Below are positions 16,388 through 26,196 of a stretch of 64,000 bases of DNA, one piece after another. The position numbers and the translations under genes were made by a program. Source of the DNA: an uncultured Emticicia sp. (GTDB lineage Bacteria > Bacteroidota > Bacteroidia > Cytophagales > Spirosomataceae); the NCBI RefSeq assembly GCF_937903345.1, contig NZ_CALCZQ010000050.1:124001-188000 (forward strand), in the 5' to 3' direction. The notes under the pieces were generated by a model that saw nothing but the letters and a program-made list of their open reading frames with translations, did not search any database and was not told the DNA's origin. Within the stretch, counting starts at the first letter, position 1. Every line of letters begins with the position of its first letter.

Positions 16388-16643
16388 ACTACTTTTTATG
16401 CCTAAATCATGGCAATATTTGGGTTGGAGGGTGAAAAATGACATCAAAACAATTAAGAAAATTCATAATCTTTTAGAAAATACTTGTAAAATACCCTTTG
16501 ATGGTTTAGCTCAACCCGAACCCTTAAAAGCAAATTATTCTGGATATTGGTCACGCAGAATTAATTTAGAGCATCGAATTGTTTATAAAGTCGAGGAAAC
16601 TCGAATTATTGTTCATTCGCTTTATGGGCATTACCAAGATTAA
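16380..16643 (+). CDS. YoeB/Txe-family mRNA interferase toxin
   Basis: Ribosome-dependent endoribonuclease toxin of 87 residues. The YoeB core is clear: IKKIHNLLEN, PFDGLAQPEPLKANYSGYWSRRINLEHRIVYKV and a GHY end. All residues equivalent to the E. coli active site are present by eye (E46, R65, H83 and Y84 there; E47, R66, H84 and Y85 here). I start at ATG 16380, which overlaps the antitoxin stop; a TTG codon precedes it. No signs of decay are visible in the toxin itself, in contrast to its antitoxin. Confidence 0.93.
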   Translation: MRELLFMPKSWQYLGWRVKNDIKTIKKIHNLLENTCKIPFDGLAQPEPLKANYSGYWSRRINLEHRIVYKVEETRIIVHSLYGHYQD

Positions 16644-16676
16644 TTTTACAAGTATTTTCTTTTTTGAAATCGTCTT

Positions 16677-17726
16677 TTAAACTCGCTCCAACATAATCGG
16701 ATAGGTTTTACGAGAAGCCCATTGTGGTACATAAATATTATCATTGCTATCTATACACACATCATGTGGATGCAAGAAAACCTTAAATGGGTCTTGTTTG
16801 CGTTGTTCTTGAAGTTGATTGTTTTGATAAATTGGCTCACTACCGCCTGGGGTCGAAATAACTCGGTCGTTTTTATCCAAAATCGTAATATAACCAGAGT
16901 TCGGATAAGAATCTGACGTTGAACGAAATGCCGCACCATAAAGATTTTCGCCTTTAATTACGGGACGACAAATATATGTTCCTGGCAAAGCAATCGTTGA
17001 AATGTACTTTCCATCAAGTGTGTAGCGTTTCCAGCAATTTTCGATTCTTGAAGTCACAATCAGTGTTGGGTTTTGTTTATTCCGAGTATCAACCACTACG
17101 CCGTGATTACACTTAAATTTATCAATACCATCGCCACCACCGCCCCAATGGCGAATATATTTCCCTTTTGAATCATATTGCATGACATAATTTAAACCAT
17201 AACCATCAGTTACAAAAATGTCTCCATTGGATGGATTTACGGCACTTTCGGTTGGTTTAAACTGAGCAGGGTGTTCATAAACGCCAGTTTCTTTTGGATA
17301 TTCTATTTTGAAAATCTCTTTACCTTTCAAATCAGTCTTAATAACTTGATGGCGGTCGGTATCGCAAATCAACAAAAACTGTTCGCCACCTTCATTCAAG
17401 AGTGTAAGTCCGTGACCTCCGATGTAGGTCGTTCCCCAAGTTTCGAGCAATTTTCCTGATTTGTCATAAATCAAAACATTATTTTTTGTTTCGTTGCCGA
17501 GCATAATTAGGCGTCCTTTGGCATCTTCTACCATTTCGTGGCAATCGTTCACAGGGTTTTTTCCTGCATCCAACATTCCCCAACCAACTTTTACTCGGTA
17601 TTTATGCGTATTATGTCCGATGATGATTTCATCGTTTTTACCAAAACTGACTTCAGGAAAAGCTGTAATGGCTGTCGTTATTCCTGTAATCTTTAAGAAA
17701 TTCCGACGAGTTAAAAATTCATTCAT
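16677..17726 (-). CDS. Tat-exported NHL-type beta-propeller protein
   Basis: A twin-arginine signal opens the protein (LTRRNFLKITGITTAITAFPEVSFG, arginines at 7 and 8), so it is exported folded. The rest looks like a six-bladed NHL/SGL-type propeller: repeated DxKGK-W/I and HG motifs such as LLETWGTTYIGGHGLTL, GKYIRHWGGGGDGIDKFKCNHGVVVD and FLHPHDVCIDSNDNIYVPQW. Such proteins are often annotated as 6-bladed beta-propeller or peptidylamidoglycolate-lyase-like. The enzymatic role is not known. It lies 33 bp after a phosphoesterase gene on the same strand and is probably co-transcribed with it. Confidence 0.85.
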   Translation of the reverse strand: MNEFLTRRNFLKITGITTAITAFPEVSFGKNDEIIIGHNTHKYRVKVGWGMLDAGKNPVNDCHEMVEDAKGRLIMLGNETKNNVLIYDKSGKLLETWGTTYIGGHGLTLLNEGGEQFLLICDTDRHQVIKTDLKGKEIFKIEYPKETGVYEHPAQFKPTESAVNPSNGDIFVTDGYGLNYVMQYDSKGKYIRHWGGGGDGIDKFKCNHGVVVDTRNKQNPTLIVTSRIENCWKRYTLDGKYISTIALPGTYICRPVIKGENLYGAAFRSTSDSYPNSGYITILDKNDRVISTPGGSEPIYQNNQLQEQRKQDPFKVFLHPHDVCIDSNDNIYVPQWASRKTYPIMLERV

Positions 17727-17759
17727 TAGTTTTTATAAGGTTGAATAAAATGGGTAATA

Positions 17760-18569
17760 TTATACGGTTGCTTCGTTAATTTTAATAGTTGGATTCATGA
17801 TATAGGTAAGAAGTTTGTTTTCCTTCTGTAATTCCACGATTCTATATCCTCGATAGTTCGTTCCCCAGTTTCCTCCAATGTGAGAATCAAACATATAAGG
17901 AACCCCTTCATGCGTTTTTACATTTTCTTGGTCGTGGTCATGGCCGTTGAAAACCGCACGAACATTTTTATATTGCTTCAATAACTCTTGAAACTCTTTG
18001 CTATCGACTGCATTATCAGTCCATTTTACGGGCGTGATATGTACAAAAATGAAGATATTCTTCTTCTTTTTATGTTCGTTGAGTTTTGTTTTAAACCATT
18101 CAATGTTCGGAGCAAGGTACTTTCCTTCAACATTTGAAGTTGTTCCGAACAAAAATGCGTTATTTCCTAAAACATAATCATAGTTTACAGGCACGCCCCA
18201 TACCATCTCCCATTGCTCCGGCGTGGCGTGGTCGTGGTTGCCTTGTGTAACGAAATAAGGCATTTCGAGGTCATCGAAGTGGCTTTTTGCTGTTGATAAG
18301 AAATTGATATCATCATGAATAATGTCGCCATTGAATACGCAAAAATCAAATTTTTGCTCACGGTGTTGGGCATTTACATTTTTGATAAAAGTTTCGAAAT
18401 AAGCTTTATAGTCGGTTTTGGGCTGACCAAAATGACCATCAGAGGCTACTATGAAACGGAGTTTTGATTTTTTGGAAGTTAGGTTTTCGGCAAATGCAGG
18501 GATAATACTGCCATCAGCGAGCAAAAATGTAGCAAATGATATTTGTTTGATAAAGTCTTTGCGATTCAT
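17760..18569 (-). CDS. Exported calcineurin-like metallophosphoesterase
   Basis: Binuclear-metal phosphoesterase. The N-terminus (MNRKDFIKQISFATFLLADGSIIPAFA) is a probable signal peptide, without a twin arginine. The metal motifs appear in order: VASDGHFG, FNGDIIHD, TQGNHDH, FVHITPVKW and FNGHDHD. The length (269) suits this family. The first motif is DGH rather than DxH-plus-G spacing of 5'-nucleotidases, so the substrate class is open. The next gene is the Tat-exported propeller, and both would act outside the cytoplasm. Confidence 0.9.
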   Translation of the reverse strand: MNRKDFIKQISFATFLLADGSIIPAFAENLTSKKSKLRFIVASDGHFGQPKTDYKAYFETFIKNVNAQHREQKFDFCVFNGDIIHDDINFLSTAKSHFDDLEMPYFVTQGNHDHATPEQWEMVWGVPVNYDYVLGNNAFLFGTTSNVEGKYLAPNIEWFKTKLNEHKKKKNIFIFVHITPVKWTDNAVDSKEFQELLKQYKNVRAVFNGHDHDQENVKTHEGVPYMFDSHIGGNWGTNYRGYRIVELQKENKLLTYIMNPTIKINEATV

Positions 18570-18697
18570 AGTCAGAATTAATGAATAGTTTTAAGGAATG
18601 AATTTGCATCATTTATTTGATTCCAGCAAAAAACGGAGCGATTATTTAATGAAATTTATTATTATATAATTATTTCGTGATTGGGATGCACTCTATT

Positions 18698-20101
18698 TTA
18701 GAATTCATCTTGGAGTTTTACGTATAAACGTTCAAATTTTTGGTGAAGTTGGTCGTAAAGTTCGGCTTTTGTGGAATCGGGCAAAAACATTTTTAATTGG
18801 CTTTTTTCAGAAGTTTTTGCCTCTAAACCTAAGGCTTTCAAAGCTAAAAGAACTGCTCCCCAAGCCGAACCTTCAACATTATTAGTAATGACTACTTTTT
18901 TTTGAAAAACATCTGCTACGAGTTGTAACCAAAAATCACTTTTGGCAAAGCCACCGCTGGCACAGATTTCTTCAACTGGAAATTTCTCCATCAATATTTT
19001 CCCGACTGAATAAATATTCATAATCAGACCTTCCATCACGGCACGGGTCAGATGTGCTTGTTTGTGATTGATGCTTAATCCAAAAAAAACACCTTTAGCA
19101 TTGGCATTCCAAACGGGAGCTCTTTCTCCTAAAATGTAAGGTAAAAACAATAGATTTTCTGCCCCTGAGGGTGTTTTTTGAGCTTTTTCTATCAATTCTT
19201 CAGTAGATGTGTTAGTTTGTAGAATTTGTTCTTTTAACCACTGTATCACTACCGCACCATTGTTTGTTGCTCCGCCGATAACGTGCTGAGTAGAGCTTAG
19301 CAAATAATTGAAAGTTCGCATTTGTGGGTCGGTGTAGTAGTCATCTACACAAATTCTAAGGGCTCCACTCGTACCCATCGTGAAGGCTAATTTATTTTTG
19401 CCCATTGCTCCAGTACCGAGATTGGCCAATGGGCCGTCGGCTCCACCGATAAAGAATTTTTTATCCTGTTTTGTTCGCGAAAATGTCGTCGAAACTATTT
19501 TAGGCAATTTTTCTTCCGTAATTCCGACTAAATCTAAGGCTTTAGTATCCCAGCATAAATCTTGGATATTCATCATGCCTGTGGCTGAGGCAAGCGATTC
19601 ATCAATTTCATAATATCCAAATATTTTATGCCATACATATTCTTTAATCCCAATAAATTTATGGGCTTTTTCAAAGATTTGGGGTTCGTTTTCTTTCAAC
19701 CACAAAATTTTACAGAGAAATGAAAAAGGATGAATAGGCGTACCCGTGCGGTGATAGATTTCTTTGCCTACACTGCTTGCTTTTAGCTTATTTCCAATCT
19801 CGATGGCACGATTATCTGCCCAAACGATTAACTTAGTCAATGGCTTTCCTGAAATATCTACCGCCAAAATGCTGTGCATGGCCGATGAAATACTCAGCGT
19901 TTCAAGCAATGAGCGTTTATCAAGAAAAGTCAAACATTCTGTAACGGCCTCATAGATTTCATCTGGATTTTGCTCACTCCAATTAGGCTGATGATGAAAC
20001 ATTTCATAAGAAATGCTTTTTTGCGTTAGAACCTTTCCCGAAATATCAAAAACAACCGCTTTTGTGCTGGTTGTGCCTATGTCAAGTCCTGTGAAATACA
20101 A
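18698..20101 (-). CDS. gntK: FGGY-family gluconokinase
   Basis: Cytoplasmic kinase making 6-phosphogluconate from gluconate and ATP. The phosphate-binding motif is intact (GLDIGTTSTKAVVFD, residues 5-19), as are the sugar site (LIVWADNRA), the catalytic Asp region (IGGADGPLANLGTGAMG), MGTSGALR, GGATNNG and the second ATP motif (CASGGFAKSDFWLQLVADVF). The gnd gene lies just upstream on the same strand, 120 bp away, which supports gluconate as substrate over other FGGY sugars. A second family member lies at 27166-28689. Confidence 0.92.
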   Translation of the reverse strand: MYFTGLDIGTTSTKAVVFDISGKVLTQKSISYEMFHHQPNWSEQNPDEIYEAVTECLTFLDKRSLLETLSISSAMHSILAVDISGKPLTKLIVWADNRAIEIGNKLKASSVGKEIYHRTGTPIHPFSFLCKILWLKENEPQIFEKAHKFIGIKEYVWHKIFGYYEIDESLASATGMMNIQDLCWDTKALDLVGITEEKLPKIVSTTFSRTKQDKKFFIGGADGPLANLGTGAMGKNKLAFTMGTSGALRICVDDYYTDPQMRTFNYLLSSTQHVIGGATNNGAVVIQWLKEQILQTNTSTEELIEKAQKTPSGAENLLFLPYILGERAPVWNANAKGVFFGLSINHKQAHLTRAVMEGLIMNIYSVGKILMEKFPVEEICASGGFAKSDFWLQLVADVFQKKVVITNNVEGSAWGAVLLALKALGLEAKTSEKSQLKMFLPDSTKAELYDQLHQKFERLYVKLQDEF

Positions 20102-20116
20102 TTGAAATACAATTTT

Positions 20117-20215
20117 GAATGATTGAAAGAGAGAATCAATTTTGAAAGATTGAATGATAGAATAGGGTTAATGATTTTAAATAATGCATTTAAAATATTC
20201 TATCATTCATTCGCT
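20117..20215. repeat. Intergenic GAATGATAGAA repeat cluster between gntK and gnd
   Basis: A 14-bp perfect inverted repeat TGAATGATAGAATA (20151-20164) and its complement (20196-20209), preceded by further GAATGATTGAAAGA-type copies. The same GAATGATAGAA unit recurs at 27093-27152 at the other end of the locus. Confidence 0.6.
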
Positions 20216-20221
20216 CAAAAC

Positions 20222-21124
20222 TCACTCATTCTTCTCCACTGCGTGTCCGCCAAATTCATTTCTTAGTGCTGCAACTACTTTTCCTGAAAATGTATCGGTT
20301 TGTTGTGAACGATACCGCATCATGAGCGAGAGTGCTATTACTGGCGTAGCAACTCCCATTTCGAGAGCTGTTTCGAGAGTCCATTTTCCTTCGCCTGAAG
20401 AGTGCATGATTCCTTTGATTGCGTCGAGTTTTGCATCTTTTTTGAAGGCATTTTCGGTCAATTCCATCAACCAGCCGCGAACAACCGAGCCGTGGTTAAA
20501 AAGCTTTGCAACGGCCTCAAAATCAAGGGCATAATCCGACTTCTCGAAAAGCTCAAAACCTTCTGCAATGGCTTGCATCATACCGTATTCTATACCATTA
20601 TGTACCATTTTTACAAAATGTCCACTGCCAGATTCGCCTGTGTATAGATAGCCATTGTCGATAGAAATATCTTTGAAAACTTTTTCTACGTACTCAAAGG
20701 TTGATTTATTGCCTCCAATCATGGTACAAGCACCGTTTAAAGCACCGCTTGTTCCGCCGCTTGTTCCGCAATCAAGAAACTCAATTTGTTTGGCTTTTAG
20801 CGAGTTGTATCTTCTTACTGAATCTTTGAAATTTGAGTTTCCACCGTCAATAATAATATCGTTTGGCTTTAAGTATTCGGTTAATTCTTCGATTACACCA
20901 TCTACGATTTCGCCTGAGGGAACCATTAGCCAAACAACTTTCCTCCCTTTAAGCTTGTTACATAGGCTTTCTAGAGAATATGCTCCCAAAATTCCGCCTT
21001 CTTCACCTATTTTATCAACAGAAGCTTCGTTAACATCTTGTGCGATAACTTCATAATTATTATTTCTCAAATTTAGAGCCAAGTTATAGCCCATTTTACC
21101 AAGACCTACTATTCCGATTTGCAT
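20222..21124 (-). CDS. gnd: 6-phosphogluconate dehydrogenase, decarboxylating, short (GndA/YqeC) type
   Basis: Converts 6-phosphogluconate to ribulose 5-phosphate and CO2. The Rossmann motif is GIVGLGKMGYNLALNL (residues 4-19). DGGNSNFKDSVRR, FLDCGTSGGTSGALNGACTMIGG and the catalytic KMVHNGIEYGMMQ follow. At 300 residues it belongs to the short class, many members of which prefer NAD over NADP, rather than the 470-residue class. It lies between SusD and gntK on the same strand, and with gntK gives a complete gluconate-to-pentose-phosphate route. Confidence 0.95.
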   Translation of the reverse strand: MQIGIVGLGKMGYNLALNLRNNNYEVIAQDVNEASVDKIGEEGGILGAYSLESLCNKLKGRKVVWLMVPSGEIVDGVIEELTEYLKPNDIIIDGGNSNFKDSVRRYNSLKAKQIEFLDCGTSGGTSGALNGACTMIGGNKSTFEYVEKVFKDISIDNGYLYTGESGSGHFVKMVHNGIEYGMMQAIAEGFELFEKSDYALDFEAVAKLFNHGSVVRGWLMELTENAFKKDAKLDAIKGIMHSSGEGKWTLETALEMGVATPVIALSLMMRYRSQQTDTFSGKVVAALRNEFGGHAVEKNE

Positions 21125-21156
21125 ACCCTTAACCCATAAAGGGGAGTTTAATGTTT

Positions 21157-21193
21157 ACTTTCTCCACTTTTTTAACTAAAAGGTGGAGAAAGT
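21157..21193 (-). terminator. Hairpin between susD and gnd
   Basis: Perfect 11-bp arms ACTTTCTCCAC (21157-21167) and GTGGAGAAAGT (21183-21193), with A/T runs in the loop. Downstream of the susD stop on the minus strand. There is no long T-run after the stem, so it may be an attenuator or an mRNA-stabilising hairpin rather than a full stop. Confidence 0.55.
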
Positions 21194-21263
21194 TTACTGT
21201 TATATTTTCTTGAACAAAATTACCTACAAATTTATTGCTCTTTAATGAATTAAGGGTAGTTTT

Positions 21264-22784
21264 TTATTTATCCCACCAGACTTTTGTATCTAAATCATCA
21301 GCACCCATTCTTGATATGGCTTCTTTGACATTGGTACTATTGACAGATATTTCTGAATTTGGATAAGTTAAGCGGCGAATAAATGTGCCTTTTATTGCTT
21401 TTCCAGGAAATGGATTTGGTTGAAGTACAGGAAAACCGCTTCTACGGAAATTGGCAAATGCTTCTGGGCCATTCATAAATGATGCTACCCAATATTGGGT
21501 ATTTATTTGTTCCAAAGCAGTAGCTGCAACCAATGGATTTGCTTTTATATAAGTGTCAATTGCTGCTCCTGACACTGCACTATTGGCATCTACAGTTGCC
21601 AATTGCTCCATGTGTGCTTTTACACCAGCATTAAAATAATCGGCAACTGTACCTGTTGTCCAGCCTCTTTGAGCGGCTTCTGCCAAAAGCAATTGCGTTT
21701 GAGCAAAAGTTACAAAAAACATTGGTGCGGTATTTTTTGCCAATCGTGTTCTATCGACTTGAGTGTAGTCGTAAAAACTTTTCAAGCCAGCAGCTTTGAA
21801 AGGACCACTGATAGAGTTATTGTCATAGCCAAATGGCATTCCGATTTGCACGGTAGGGTCGGTTGAGGCTCTGGCTGCTGTTTGTTCAGGTCCTGAAGCT
21901 GCACCTACATATCGTACCGCAATAGATTTTATACGAGGATCATTAGTTTTTTGAAGATAATCTAGAAAAGGAGCTCCCATATAAAAATTGGCTGCTTCGG
22001 TCGAATTCAACATTTGTCCAATACCATTTGTATAATTCGCATCATGCTTAATAAAAGCATTATCGGCATTTGATGATATTAAACCACCAGCAATTGCTTT
22101 TGCTACAACTTGTTGTGCTTGTGCGGCATCAACTTTGCTTAAACGCATACCAGCTCTTAGGAGTATCGAATTAGCAAATTTTTTCCATTTAGCTACGTCA
22201 CCGCCGTAAAGAATATCGGCAGTTTCTATGGTTTTTGTTGCGTCTAATGCCGCTGTTGCTTCACCTAACTCTTTAATAATTCCTGCATAAACCGACTGCT
22301 GAGTATCATACTTTGGTGAAATAACTTGTGAAATATATCCTGCACCAGCTTCGGAGTAAGGAATATCGCCATAAGTATCGGTCAAAATCATAAACGAATA
22401 GGCTTGTAAAATTCTAGCCATTTGATAAAGGTTTGCTCTGGCAGCATTTGCCTTGGTAGCGTTGATAACCTCAACAGTATTTCTGATTACAGAACGATAG
22501 TAGCGTTGCCAAGTTGGAGAGGTGGCATCACGGTTGTCTTGGTTGAAGTTTGCACCTGTCAATACTCCTGAGTTTGGTGAAACCATTTGTTGTACAATAC
22601 CCATTTCATATTGCACTACTTGTGCTGGCACAGAAGCATTTATTGCTGCATTGTTTAGGATAAAAACTGGGTTTACAGACGTTGCCGCAGTTTTATTAAC
22701 ATTGAGTTCGTCGAATCCTTTATCGCAGCTACTAACAAAACAAATCAATGTTAATGAGAAGATATATATTATTGCTTTTTTCAT
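21264..22784 (-). CDS. SusD/RagB-family outer-membrane lipoprotein
   Basis: Surface glycan- or nutrient-binding lid that works with the SusC partner. A lipoprotein signal (MKKAIIYIFSLTLICFVSSC, C20) is followed by the SusD-like helical TPR fold. Typical motifs are DELNVNKT near the start and ARILQAYSFMILTDTYGDIPYSEA around residue 120. It is 506 residues, normal for the SusD-like_2 class. It lies 45 bp downstream of the SusC gene on the same strand. The genes that follow suggest a ligand that yields gluconate. Confidence 0.93.
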   Translation of the reverse strand: MKKAIIYIFSLTLICFVSSCDKGFDELNVNKTAATSVNPVFILNNAAINASVPAQVVQYEMGIVQQMVSPNSGVLTGANFNQDNRDATSPTWQRYYRSVIRNTVEVINATKANAARANLYQMARILQAYSFMILTDTYGDIPYSEAGAGYISQVISPKYDTQQSVYAGIIKELGEATAALDATKTIETADILYGGDVAKWKKFANSILLRAGMRLSKVDAAQAQQVVAKAIAGGLISSNADNAFIKHDANYTNGIGQMLNSTEAANFYMGAPFLDYLQKTNDPRIKSIAVRYVGAASGPEQTAARASTDPTVQIGMPFGYDNNSISGPFKAAGLKSFYDYTQVDRTRLAKNTAPMFFVTFAQTQLLLAEAAQRGWTTGTVADYFNAGVKAHMEQLATVDANSAVSGAAIDTYIKANPLVAATALEQINTQYWVASFMNGPEAFANFRRSGFPVLQPNPFPGKAIKGTFIRRLTYPNSEISVNSTNVKEAISRMGADDLDTKVWWDK

Positions 22785-22829
22785 TGTATTTTTAAAATTT
22801 ATTGATTAAGCTTATGAACTCATTCACAC

Positions 22830-25800
22830 TTAAAATTTAACATTCAAATTGAAACCCATACTACGTGTTGTAGGTAAACCCGTTGATTCCATGCCCACGA
22901 GGTTATCAGAAGTATAACCAAATGATTCAGGGTCAATGTTTTCAACCCATTTTTTGAGCATCAAAACATTATTTGCCACGGCACTCAATTTGACTGCTTT
23001 TACAGGGAAGTTTTTAGGCAAAAACTTAGTAAAGTCATATCCAAAGGTAATTTGACGTAGTTTCCAGAAACCACCATTATAAACAACTGGTTCGATGATT
23101 TGTAATGATCTTACGACCGACCAATAGTCTTGCACGGGTGCTTTCACTGTATTTGTTTCTCCTTTTTCATTGACACCAACTCCCAAAACACCACCTTCAC
23201 GCCCAACCAATGTTGCCTTATTAAGGCCATGACGATAAGCATTAAAGTTTGTTCCCGAAAGCATCATATTGCCCAATTTGAAATCAATCAAGAAAGAAAG
23301 ATTGATACCCTTATAATTTAAAGCATTATTGATACCGCCAACCCATTTTGGCAAAGCACTACCATAAGAAATCAAGTCTGGAGTACGAATTGGAATGCCA
23401 TTTGCACCAAAAATCTGCTGTCCTTTAGCATCTCTCTTGAATCCAAAGCCATAAATTTGGCCCATTTCTTGACCAACTACCTGACGAAGTTCACCATTGA
23501 AAACGTGTGTTCCAACGGTAATTCTTTCACCTGGGGTATCAGTTAATAAACTTAAAACTTTGGTAATATTATATGAGCCGTTGAAAGATAAATCCCATTG
23601 GAAATCTTTGCTTCTGATTGGCACAAGGTTTATTAAAAATTCAACTCCATTATTTTGGCTTTTACCACTATTAATCAAGGTTGTTTGGAAGCCCGAGGCA
23701 TCTGAGATTTGAGCAGCTACGATTTGGTCGTTTGTGATTTTTTGGTAAATTGCTGCATCAATTCCTACACGATTATTGAACATTTTCAATTCGATACCGA
23801 TTTCTTTTTCGTCAATCCGCATAGGTTTTAGGTTGGCATTAGGCAATGTAGTTGTGCCTGACGAACCTCCAACTGGTTGCAAAGACCCAGAAGGAGTCGG
23901 AAAAAGGTTACTATTAATACCATAAAATAGATTATTTGCATAAGGCGAAACATCTGTATCACTACCCACTTGGGCGTAAGCAACTCTAACTTTACCAAAA
24001 TTCAACCAACTTGGAGCAGATTTCATTGCCTGAGAAAACACAAAACTACCCGAAATTGAAGGATATAAAATACTACGATTGGCTGGTGAAAGTGTAGAGA
24101 ACCAATCGTTTCTTATAGTTGTGTTTAAGTATATGAAATTTCGAAATGAAAAATCAGCCGAACCATAAACTGAGTTTACAGACCTTTCAGACAAACTGTA
24201 TTGTGGGTCTTTTACACGACCATTTTGAACAGTATAAAGACCACGTACTACAAAATCTTGTACCTGAACACTGTTATTATCAAATCTTCGGTACATCTGA
24301 TTACCTCCAGCGGTTACATCTATACCAAAATCACCCAATTTTTGTGTCGCCGAAATCAAAATATCGTTATTGGTTTCTCTAAATCTTCTTGATTCTTGTG
24401 TATAAGTTCCATTTACAAAACCCGCAGGAGCACCGGCCAATGAAGCTTGGCCCGTTGGGAAGTTGTTAAAATCTTGGTCACGAGACCAATAATCTTGACC
24501 CATTCGAGCTTGAACAAACAACCAAGGTAAAATTTTATATTTTGCTGCAATGTTTCCAAAGATTCGGTCTCTACGAATATTCTGGAATTGCTCAGATAAT
24601 GTAAAATAAGGGTTTGTACGATTCTGAAATCTTGAATAAATAAACTCATTACCAGCAGCATTAAATTTTTTCGCTTCCAAGAGGTCGAAAGGCATTGAGT
24701 TTGCCATGTTATAAACCGCCGTCGGAATCGAGTTATCTTGGTTAGCAATATTTGGCGGATTTTTGTTATATTCTTTTGAATAATTGATATTGCTCGTAAT
24801 GCTTAGTTTTGAAGATAAATCATAAGATAAACCTAAGTTTACTGTTTTTCTATTAAATTTATTGTTAGTAACAATTCCTTGATTATCCATATTGGCAAGT
24901 GAAAGGTTAAAACCACCCTTTTCGTTTGCGGATGACAAAGAAATAGTATTGGTTAAGTTCGAACCTGGCTTAAAGAATGTACTAATTCGATTATAAACAG
25001 GCACATAAGGTACAGTTACGTTATCAAACAATACTTGTGTCATACCTGGTTGGAATTTTTCACCAAATGACCACTGACCTGATGTAGGATTTGGTGTTGT
25101 TGGTCGAACACCATTTTCACCTTGCCCATACTCATATTGATAATCAGTAAAATCCAAGGGTGTTTCGGTCGTAAAGTTAGTGTTATATGTAATGCCTATT
25201 CCTTTGCCTTCACCTTTGGTTTTGGTTGTAATCATGATTACACCATCCTTGGCACGTGAACCATAAAGAGCGGCAGCTGTTGCACCCTTGAGGACAGTCA
25301 TACTTTCAATGTCGTCAGGATTGATACTCGAAAGACCATCACCACCATCTGATGTGTTTCCTCCACCTCTTACACCAATTGAGTTATCAGCAGCTGCATT
25401 ACCAGGGTTAGTACCAAAATTAGTATTGTCTATAGGAACACCGTTGACTACAATTAAGGGGCCATTTTGACCAGAAACAGACGATTGACCACGAATACGA
25501 ATTTTTGAACTACCCGCAGGCCCAGTTCCCATGGACGAGATATTTACGCCTGCGATTTTTCCTTGTAAAGCATTCACAAAATTTGGAGAGCGATTGACGG
25601 TCAATTGCTCAGCATTAACCGTTGTGGTAGCGTAACCTAATTTTTTAGATTCTTTCTTAATACCCAAAGCTGTTACGACTACTTCTTCCAGATTTTGGGC
25701 GTCTTCATCAAGCGAAATATTGATAATTGATTGATTACCAACTTTTATTTCTTGATTTTTGAAGCCAATAAAGCTAAAAATTAAAGTAGCCTCAGATGAA

Positions 25801-25985
25801 GCATTGACACTAAATGTGCCATCGGCTGTAGTATTTGTACCAGTATTTGTGCCCTTTACCTGCACCGATACACCAGGAAGTATAGTTCCGTCTTTGGCAG
25901 AGGATACTTTTCCAGAAATTTTCTGTGCATAAATCGCTGCTGATAAAGACATTAGCAGCATAATTAGTAGGATTTGTTTTCTCAT
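22830..25985 (-). CDS. SusC/RagA-family TonB-linked outer-membrane transporter
   Basis: Outer-membrane active importer of 1051 residues. In order: signal peptide (ends SAAIYAQ, about residue 20); carboxypeptidase-regulatory-like domain (KISGKVSSAKDGTILPGVSVQVKGTNTGTNTTADGTFSV); SusC TonB-box region (LEEVVVTALGIKKESKKLGYA); plug (INPDDIESMTVLKGATAAALYGSRAKDGVIMITTK); then a 22-strand barrel ending in LNVKF. It is paired with the SusD gene after it. A divergent AraC gene starts 212 bp away and is the likely regulator. Confidence 0.95.
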   Translation of the reverse strand: MRKQILLIMLLMSLSAAIYAQKISGKVSSAKDGTILPGVSVQVKGTNTGTNTTADGTFSVNASSEATLIFSFIGFKNQEIKVGNQSIINISLDEDAQNLEEVVVTALGIKKESKKLGYATTTVNAEQLTVNRSPNFVNALQGKIAGVNISSMGTGPAGSSKIRIRGQSSVSGQNGPLIVVNGVPIDNTNFGTNPGNAAADNSIGVRGGGNTSDGGDGLSSINPDDIESMTVLKGATAAALYGSRAKDGVIMITTKTKGEGKGIGITYNTNFTTETPLDFTDYQYEYGQGENGVRPTTPNPTSGQWSFGEKFQPGMTQVLFDNVTVPYVPVYNRISTFFKPGSNLTNTISLSSANEKGGFNLSLANMDNQGIVTNNKFNRKTVNLGLSYDLSSKLSITSNINYSKEYNKNPPNIANQDNSIPTAVYNMANSMPFDLLEAKKFNAAGNEFIYSRFQNRTNPYFTLSEQFQNIRRDRIFGNIAAKYKILPWLFVQARMGQDYWSRDQDFNNFPTGQASLAGAPAGFVNGTYTQESRRFRETNNDILISATQKLGDFGIDVTAGGNQMYRRFDNNSVQVQDFVVRGLYTVQNGRVKDPQYSLSERSVNSVYGSADFSFRNFIYLNTTIRNDWFSTLSPANRSILYPSISGSFVFSQAMKSAPSWLNFGKVRVAYAQVGSDTDVSPYANNLFYGINSNLFPTPSGSLQPVGGSSGTTTLPNANLKPMRIDEKEIGIELKMFNNRVGIDAAIYQKITNDQIVAAQISDASGFQTTLINSGKSQNNGVEFLINLVPIRSKDFQWDLSFNGSYNITKVLSLLTDTPGERITVGTHVFNGELRQVVGQEMGQIYGFGFKRDAKGQQIFGANGIPIRTPDLISYGSALPKWVGGINNALNYKGINLSFLIDFKLGNMMLSGTNFNAYRHGLNKATLVGREGGVLGVGVNEKGETNTVKAPVQDYWSVVRSLQIIEPVVYNGGFWKLRQITFGYDFTKFLPKNFPVKAVKLSAVANNVLMLKKWVENIDPESFGYTSDNLVGMESTGLPTTRSMGFNLNVKF

Positions 25986-26196
25986 GAGTTAAATGATAAG
26001 TTTATTTTAAGATAGTAAATCTCTGAAACAAATGTCGTGAAAACTTCCAAATCTTTACGGTGGCGAATTTTATAATAATATCTTGAAAAAATAGTAATAT
26101 TTTTACAAGAAATAAAGGTTTTGTTGTATTAATTTCTCTATGGTGTTCGCTCTTTTTCAAGGAAGCTCCGACATTAGGAAGTAAAATTAAATTTTA

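Noticed and set aside
25250..25262. GGCACGTGAACC as a parS site
   Set aside because: It is inside susC coding sequence and matches only the CACGTG core, which is common.
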